From assembly GCA_031002005.1 (NCBI GenBank), contig JARYHS010008074.1, forward strand, positions 281,357,930-281,421,929: 64,000 nt of DNA, written 5' to 3'. How positions within the stretch are numbered: the stretch's first letter is position 1; each line of letters opens with the position of its first letter. Below, piece by piece: positions 57,749-64,000 of this stretch. The position numbers and the translations under genes are program-made. This DNA is from Vandiemenella viatica. Its lineage: Eukaryota > Arthropoda > Insecta > Orthoptera > Morabidae. The notes beneath the pieces were generated by a model that saw nothing but the letters and a program-made list of their open reading frames with translations, had not been told where the DNA came from and did no database searches.

Positions 57749-59019
57749 TAAGTAAATAACTAGACAATCAGTAACCTTATAAATCACACTAACAAGATCA
57801 CATCCAAAATGTATTGATTAATTCATTCTAGAATAAACTTCATTAATCAAATAAGCAACTTAAATAGAAAATCAACCTGTCAACATGAAAACATAAAATA
57901 ATTGGGGGAAGCTAATGAAACTACTTGTCCCAAATTAATCTAAAGTGTCAGAAGTATATGTCTTTTAGAAGTGCACAGCATCATTACAATAGCTGTTGCA
58001 TGATTTTTTCCTAATTAACTAAAAATTGTGTAGTAGTACTGCAACAATAATAAATTCGTCCTAGCATGCACACTTACACACAGCACCCAGTTACGTGTTT
58101 ATGAATGTCCTCTACCATAAAGAATTCTTATTATGGATGATGGGTTTATGGTGTAGAAATATGTTTTGTTAATGCAGGCAATAAAAATGTACAAAAAAAG
58201 TATCTAGACAAATTTTACAAGTGTCCAACTTCCCACTATGCTATACTAACAGGGAAATAAAAGTACTGCTTTTGGTTAAGAACTAAATCCTGATTGCATG
58301 AAAAATAGAAAGTTAATTTCAAATTTTATACCAAGGATATGGGTTGCAAGGGGAACACCTTAAGAAGGGGTTAGTTCGAGATAGGAATGGTTGGAGGATT
58401 GTATTAAACTAGCAGAGAGACTAATGGCAACCAAAATAATAATAATAATAAAAAAATAAATATCATACAGTACAGATGTAGATTTAGTAGCATGGTCAAA
58501 AGCACCAATTTGCCAAAAAAAAAAAAAAAAGTATATTACAAGAAAGAACACCTGGACGGAGGAATGTAGGAAGATCTCAGCAAGAGAATGATGAGATTTT
58601 GGGAAAAGGAGAAAAACACATCTGCTAAATAAGTTTATTCACGCTCCTTGGGTGGGCATAATGATTGAAAAAGAAATAGATAAATAAATTCAAGCAGACA
58701 TTTAATGGTTACCATGTCTACACACAAAAAAAGAGCAGATCTAGCATCTTACATGATTTTTTATTCACATTTAGTAAATACATTTTTTAAAAAAGTTTAA
58801 GAGAAATAATGAAACAATTTGAATCAAATTTCTACAATTATAGTACCAATAAACACATCAATTATACTTGATAATGATATAAAAATCCATACCAAATTAC
58901 GTACTTAATTTTGTTTAAATATGAAAATAATATATATATATATATAAAGAGAAGGAAACATCTAACAACTCATTATGAATGTCAGAGAATAACATACAAT
59001 TGAAGTAACATGTAAAAGA
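57749..59019. other. No gene recognised
   Basis: AT-rich sequence with short AAT and A runs (about 58436-58450, 58514-58530) and a TA run at 58931-58946. Confidence 0.55.
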
Positions 59020-59215
59020 TTATGACCATAATGGTAGGATAATGCTTTAAGACAATGAAACTAATGAAATATAGGGGAATTCAATACAACAATTGCCATG
59101 GATGACAGCAGCTGGATACGATGAACACAATACAGATTAATAAAAGTAAGACAATATTTCAGTATTAAAGCTTATTTTCAGTGAGCGTCATGTGTCTCAT
59201 ACACTTGCAAGAATA
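59020..59215 (-). mobile_element. Diverged Penelope-like 3' tail
   Basis: 'aggataatgctttaagacaa', 'gatgaacacaatac' and 'acaatatttcagtattaaag' with 'cttattttcagtgag' parallel the tail at 37680-37815. No coding part remains. A TA run lies nearby, as at other PLE 3' ends in this window. Confidence 0.6.
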
Positions 59216-59779
59216 AGGTTTGATATTAAAAGAGTGTGTTACACATGGTCATCTTTTTGTACCCATTGATCCAGCTGCATTAATCTATGGTAAATGTTGG
59301 AATGAATTTCCCTATTCTTTCCTAGTTTTGTGTAAGATGATATAACAAAAACAAAATATTTAAAGCATTCTGTAAGAGCTAAAAGTTGCAGCATACAGTA
59401 TTTAAATCTGAATAAGTACTTTTAATTATTAATAAACTTGATCTGATGTTATGAAAAAAGAAAGAAAGAAAAACACTACAGTAAAACCTCGTTAATTTCG
59501 AACTGTATGATTATACTGCAAAAGTTTACAAAACCTTTCTAACAAACATCATTTTAATCAAAAATATGGGCTATGTACGGCAAATATATTTTACCAAGAG
59601 GTTTAGAAGGTTCTTTTTCAGATACAAAAACTGTTAATGAAAATGATTATGAAGTCAACTAGATGTGTATCTGCTGTAAATCACACCAGCAACGTTTATA
59701 TTTTAATGTCATATTATTTTCACTTCTATGATTGCAGAGTATGACATTTTATATGTGGAAACGAAAGATAAATTATACC

Positions 59780-59960
59780 CCAGGTTGACTATGTGGCTTG
59801 TGCAAGCTCGGCCACATGTGCCTTCCTACTTAACAAAGGGTTAACTCAGAAATAGTGTTTTTCGTGTTGCTGCTGCTCTCCTCCCTTCAACTTTGCTCTT
59901 GTCTTTTCATTCCAAATAAATATTGCCTCACGGCAGTTCTTTCACTCCATAGTTACCAAT
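59780..59960 (+). mobile_element. Diverged Penelope-like 3' tail
   Basis: 'tacttaacaaagggttaact' followed by 'cagaaatagtg' and a pyrimidine-rich stretch corresponds to the plus-strand tail at 410-540. It lies in opposite orientation to the copy at 59020. Confidence 0.5.
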
Positions 59961-60059
59961 ATTGTACAAAATTTTGATAGTGATGTTTCAAGAGAGCTTA
60001 ACATTTTAAAACACCCTACAGTCATTTTAGTTACTCATGGCCTTTGTGTGTGTAAGAAT

Positions 60060-60650
60060 ATGACATATTTCTATGAAAGGACATATTTGTATCAAAGGAA
60101 TTGGGTTACAAAACTTTGGTCAGAAAATTGCTCGAATACGGTAGTGTAGTACGAGACCCACATTTTGAATATCAAATACAGGAGTTGGAGAGTGTGCAAA
60201 AAAGGGTTGCTAGATTTGTTTCTGGAAATTATCGCAGAATGCAATCAGTAACAAACATGATAAAAGAACTGGAATGGTATTCACTGCAAGACAGGAGGAG
60301 GGTGAAGAGGGTCATGGGAGTGTACAAGGTGTATACTGGTGATGCGGAACGGAAAGATATTGGTGTAGGTATGAAAAGTAGTGCATGGAAGGGAAAAGAT
60401 AACCATGACCACAAGCTGGCACTGGATTTGAGGCACAATGGTGTGGGAAGATTCTCTTTTTTTTGGTAAGGGTGTCATGGATTGGAATAAGTTACCAAGG
60501 GAAATGATGAATAATTTACGAAAAACGTTGAGAGAATTTAAAGTTAAAATTTGTAGAGGGCAAATGTAGGTGGAAGCAGGAAAAGGGAAGTTGGTTGTTT
60601 AGGGAAATTGCCATCAGAGGGTGTGCTCCATTGCAATTAAATTAAAACAT
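60060..60650 (+). mobile_element. 5'-truncated CR1/L2-like LINE 3' end
   Basis: The frame 60101-60469 encodes the C-terminal region of a LINE ORF2: GYKTLVRKLLEYGSVVRDPH, LESVQKRVARFVSGNYRR, ELEWYSLQDRRRVKRVMGVY. After a frameshift MDWNKLPREMMNNLRKTLRE follows. It ends near 'gtgctccattgcaattaaat'. It shares its last 300 bp with 22500-22890. The ATG at 60101 is not a true start. Confidence 0.88.
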
Positions 60651-60849
60651 TTCTAGGAAAAATGAAGCAAACTGTATAAAAAGTTTTTAAGTTAGGAGAT
60701 AAATAGGAATTATAATTTATTAAGTGGTACCAGTGATGGATCTAAAATTTTCCAGAGCTGGGTAAGATCCTGGTTTGTTCGCTCTAGCTGTGAGACTGCA
60801 TGGTACTAGACTACAATAACCAATCAAGAATACTATAAGCTGAAAATAA

Positions 60850-61130
60850 GATAGGATAGGGGAGAAAAAAAACCCAGATACCCGTCACTCACCACAGATG
60901 AAGGCATGAGGGCGAGACGAACAGCTAAAAACACCTGCCGCCAGGTCGGGGTGTGACACATATTTTCGCCCTGCCACATGTCTCACCTCTCACATGATTT
61001 AGGCTCATAAATATTGGGCATGTGTGTGTGTTTTTTTTTTTTTTTTGTTTTTACATGTTCGTCTCACCCTCCTGCCTTCATCTGTGGTAAGTGACGGGTA
61101 TCTGTTTTTTCCCCCTATCCTATTTTCAGT
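60850..61130. repeat. Inverted repeat with ~80-95-bp arms (PLE-tail-like)
   Basis: Left arm 60850-60943 and right arm 61048-61130 are reverse complements with few differences ('cccagatacccgtcactcac' against 'gtaagtgacgggtatctg'). Each arm contains the 'cacagatgaaggc' word of PLE tails, so it may be two tails facing each other or a foldback derivative. The centre is ~100 bp with a T-run. Confidence 0.8.
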
Positions 61131-61759
61131 GCCTCACAGCAGTTTCTTTGTTTCCATATCCAAACACTTTAAGCTGTAATAAATGAGTTTCCTGGCCTCG
61201 ATTTTAATAATCTTATCTTTATAATCTTAATTTCTTGTCATATTTCAAATCTTTTTGTTGAATTTTTTATAGCTGAGGAAATACAGTAACCTGTATAGAA
61301 TATAGACATCTATTACCGAATAATAGCAAACAATTAAAATACATGTGTTACCTATCACATTATTTGTCAAAATTAGTTCTATTTGAATACATATTAATAA
61401 CAACAGAAATATAAATATTCAAAATAAAACAGGATAAAAGACTGACTATGCAAAAATTCATTTACCCTCATTATCCATTTACTCAATTATCCCAAATTTT
61501 TATATCAATCAAGAGGATATTAGTGATATAAAAAAAAAAATTTCATCAATGGTTAATTTATTACACCTCTTTTTGATTCACATCTTATTTGTTATTCCAC
61601 CTACAAGCAGGTATGTAAAGACCCTCTTCAAAATTTCACACCACAATCCATTCCCATCTTAATCCAAAAAGAAGCATCACCACCTACTCTTGAAAGCCCA
61701 GTAAACCAGCATGCCGCATAGTTGACACATACTGCTTGCCCACTGAACACATCTCCTTT
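61131..61759. other. No gene recognised
   Basis: AT-rich sequence without recognisable content. Confidence 0.5.
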
Positions 61760-62003
61760 TTTTTCCCTAACGGCTTTATGCCTCGTCGACGGCTAAGATC
61801 ATTAGAGGCAGGATGGGATTGGGGACAAGGAACAGGAAGGAATTCGGCCATGGCCTTTACGAAGGAAGCAACCCGGCATTCACCTGGAGTGATTTGGGGA
61901 AACCATGGAAAACCCAAATCTGGATGCCCGGACGGGGATTCGAACCCACGTCCTCCCGAATGCGAGGCCAGAATGTTAACCATTCACCCACCACGCTCTG
62001 TGA
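61760..62003 (-). mobile_element. tRNA-derived SINE, best preserved head
   Basis: Minus-strand box B GGGTTCGAATCCCC and a box A region GTGGTGGGTGAATGGTTAAC form the pol III promoter. The body 'CCATGGTTTCCCCAAATCAC' and an A-rich end near 61760 follow. Same family as 8655, 32455 and 40285. Confidence 0.92.
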
Positions 62004-62734
62004 ACATATCTCATCCTATGAAGATCAACACCTGCAACCTAAGAGTCTGATCTCTTTCTATCCACTTTAAAGACACCAAGAATTGCCTGAAATATTTTGC
62101 CACAACTATGGCTCAATTCCTGTAAATTATAGTCTTATCATAAATGACACCATAATATTTTAGACAAAAATACTACACTGCCATGGACCAGCTCTAAGGA
62201 ACATTTTCTAGATGCCCAATACAGAGTCTTCCTACAACAGCTTTCCTCACTTCTCTGATGTAGTTATTTCTCCACTGTAGTTACTTTTTCCTTCAGCTTA
62301 AAAATTTATCACCAAACTCATGGTATTACTGTGCGTACTTGTGAGGCTCTGTCACAAGCTCACCTCTTCACTGGGTGTTACAAAAGGTAATTTCTCAATC
62401 ACATTCCTCTGAAACCTCTATTGGGATTCAAATCATAGCTGGTTTTATGATCTGGGCATAGGAGAAGAACTGCCTTACAAGTTTTTCTGATATAATTAAC
62501 TCATACTGTGCTCTTCATTTGATCCTATTCTCTTATCTATGCCATCTTCTACATGGAAATATCTTTCTCAAGTTTTCGTGTCATTTGTTCTGTCAACTTC
62601 AAACAAATCAGAATCCAACAGTACATCTACAGTAGCCATCCATTTCATACTACATACTCCCTACAATGTAACCTCCATATCCACAGAAGAGATATATGTT
62701 CTTACCAAGTATTTCTAAAATATAGCTCATATAA
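62004..62734. other. No gene recognised
   Basis: Moderately CT-rich sequence. The open frame at 62553-62756 has no motifs. Confidence 0.5.
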
Positions 62735-64000
62735 ATTGCAAGGAAAGGGAAAATGACTCATCACTCATCAAAGTTGAAGGCAACGATGGGAGAAGAACAT
62801 ATATTACAAACACAAATATACACAATATTTCAGTTATTAAACCTTATTCATGTTGGAGAAAATGAGTCATGAGACTCAGGAGGTGTACACATGCCGAAGG
62901 TTGCTACATGACTGGGTGAATTATCAATATGGGGGTGGGACTGAGATTTTGTATATAAATATGTAAATCGCAGATGGTGGTAGAAATAATAATATACCAA
63001 AAAAGGGGGGGGGAGGAATTAAGTAAATAAATATGGACGGATACATTTTGAGAAAAAAATAATAATAAAAAAATAAGGTAATTAGTTAAAGGACAATAAT
63101 GCTACTACTAATACTGCTAATAATGAGTGATGCAACAAGGAAAGGAATATTATCGGTGGTTGAGGCCAGGTGGGTGTCTGGTAGATAGGATATTTTGGTA
63201 AGCAAGTTCCCATCTGCGAAGTTCTGAGGCAGCGGTAGTTTCGGGGAAAACTCTGATGCCCTCACGGTGAAACAGTCATTGAGGTTGTTGGAGTTGTGGT
63301 GGTTAGCATGTTCTAGTATGGGAAGATATAAATTGCGGGTGTGAACTGTTTATCTGTGGGAATTCATTCTGGTCAAAAGTTGTTGTGTAGTCAGGCCTAT
63401 ATAAGAACTTGTGCAATGGCGACAAGTCAGCTGGTATATGATGTGCATTGTGGAGCATGTGGCATGTCCAGTTACGGGAAAGGTTTCCGCTGTGATAGGG
63501 TTGGAATATGTAGTAGTGGGAGGATGCATGTTGCAGGTTTTGCAGTGAGGTCTATTACAGGGAAAAGGTCCATAAGGTGTTTTTGGAGAGTCAGATGGAG
63601 GGTATTTGTGAACCAAGATGTTTTTGAGGTTAGGTGGTCTGCTGAAACAAGTACGGGAGACAGTTGGCAGAATTTTAGGCAAGAGAGTGCTCATTTCTGG
63701 AAAGGAGCGAAGGAAATCGTACCCCTGTTGTAGGATTTGATTGATGGATTCAAGACCAGGCGAGAACTGGGTGACAAAGACAGGGCTATGGTTGGATTCT
63801 AAAGGAGCCGGGCGGGAGTGGTTCCGTGGAGGGTGGGTGATTGCACGCGTAATTTGTTTATGTACACGATATGCTGGGTAGGAGCAGGAAATAAGGGCTT
63901 GGGATAGGTTTTGGGAATACTTGGAGAGGGATTCAGCATCAGAACAGATACGTTTGCCATGGATAGCAAGGCTTTAAGGGAACGTTTCGTATGGAATGGG
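62735..64000 (-). mobile_element. Penelope-like element, running off the right edge
   Basis: From left to right on the plus strand: 3' tail ('tgactcatcactcatcaaag', 'aatatttcagttattaaacc'), untranslated sequence, then antisense coding sequence to the window edge. It is the longest PLE copy here; the reverse transcriptase core would lie beyond 64000. Confidence 0.9.
63160..63973 (-). pseudogene. Penelope-like element: RT C terminus and GIY-YIG endonuclease
   Basis: The minus frame reads HGKRICSDAESLSKYSQN, then SYPAYRVHKQITRAITHPPR, the thumb-side part of a PLE reverse transcriptase. A zinc-finger-like FPCNRPHCKTCNMHP comes next, then the GIY-YIG nuclease: IIYQLTCRHC, YIGLTTQQLLTRMNSHR with the conserved arginine. 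After a stop at 63347-63349 the C terminus continues LEHANHHNSNNLNDCFTVRA. The linker with CxxxxCxxC suggests a Neptune-like lineage. A further in-frame stop near 63974 shows decay. The ATG at 63694 is internal, because the same frame is open upstream of it. Confidence 0.9.

Noticed and set aside
61926..62003. A genuine tRNA gene in the SINE head
   Set aside because: Box A and B are present, but the cloverleaf is not intact and the SINE body follows directly.
61736..62050. ORFs crossing the SINE (also 32504-32731, 40248-40581)
   Set aside because: The sequence is a tRNA-derived SINE with pol III boxes. The frames are not conserved in meaning between copies.
46909..64000. Upstream TBC-domain exons of skywalker
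   Set aside because: Expected on the minus strand, but no segment showed convincing TBC motifs with splice sites, so none is claimed.

Overview
This is a nuclear window from an insect. The base composition is AT-rich, introns are very long, and transposable elements dominate. Three clues point to an insect: the last three TLDc-coding exons of a skywalker/TBC1D24-type gene on the minus strand, a nuclear copy of insect mitochondrial DNA that reads only with the invertebrate mitochondrial code and keeps the A-R-N-S1-E-F tRNA order, and tRNA-derived SINEs of a type I associate from memory with large polyneopteran genomes. I cannot name the species.

Layout. 1-2552: PLE (Penelope-like element) tails and a CpG-containing stretch. 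2566-7260: a full-length but decayed Jockey-type LINE (minus) with a 13-bp target duplication; the flank to its right carries perfect CRE and E-box palindromes. 10140-12720: an old LINE (plus) split by a 1.07-kb hAT element with an 8-bp duplication. 17509-18041: a deleted Tc1/mariner element with perfect inverted repeats. 21580-46908: the host gene's three terminal exons (21580-21720, 24547-24776, 46750-46908), whose reading phases join cleanly. The 22-kb intron between the last two of these holds a CR1-type LINE with an esterase ORF1 and a hAT MITE in its RT, three near-perfect palindromes, PLE copies fused to a 2.2-kb mitochondrial insertion (NUMT), and a Gypsy-like LTR element (38466-46454).

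Inside that LTR element sits the most interesting object: a complete 2661-bp retroelement (41878-44538, minus) with a perfect 13-bp target duplication. It encodes only a gag-like ORF1 with three zinc knuckles and has no ORF2. Its 3' UTR carries an array of about eight hairpins that share the loop CCCTTTACA (or variants), with stems that change while keeping pairing.

47-64 kb: Harbinger and mariner transposase remnants, a small inverted-repeat transposon, a two-block array of a ~168-bp tandem repeat (six monomers plus a tail, twice), further LINE, SINE and PLE tails, and at the right edge a PLE pseudogene with a GIY-YIG nuclease domain.

The only convincing host protein-coding sequence is the TLDc part of skywalker. 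Everything else that encodes protein is mobile-element or mitochondrial in origin, and nearly all of it is broken.
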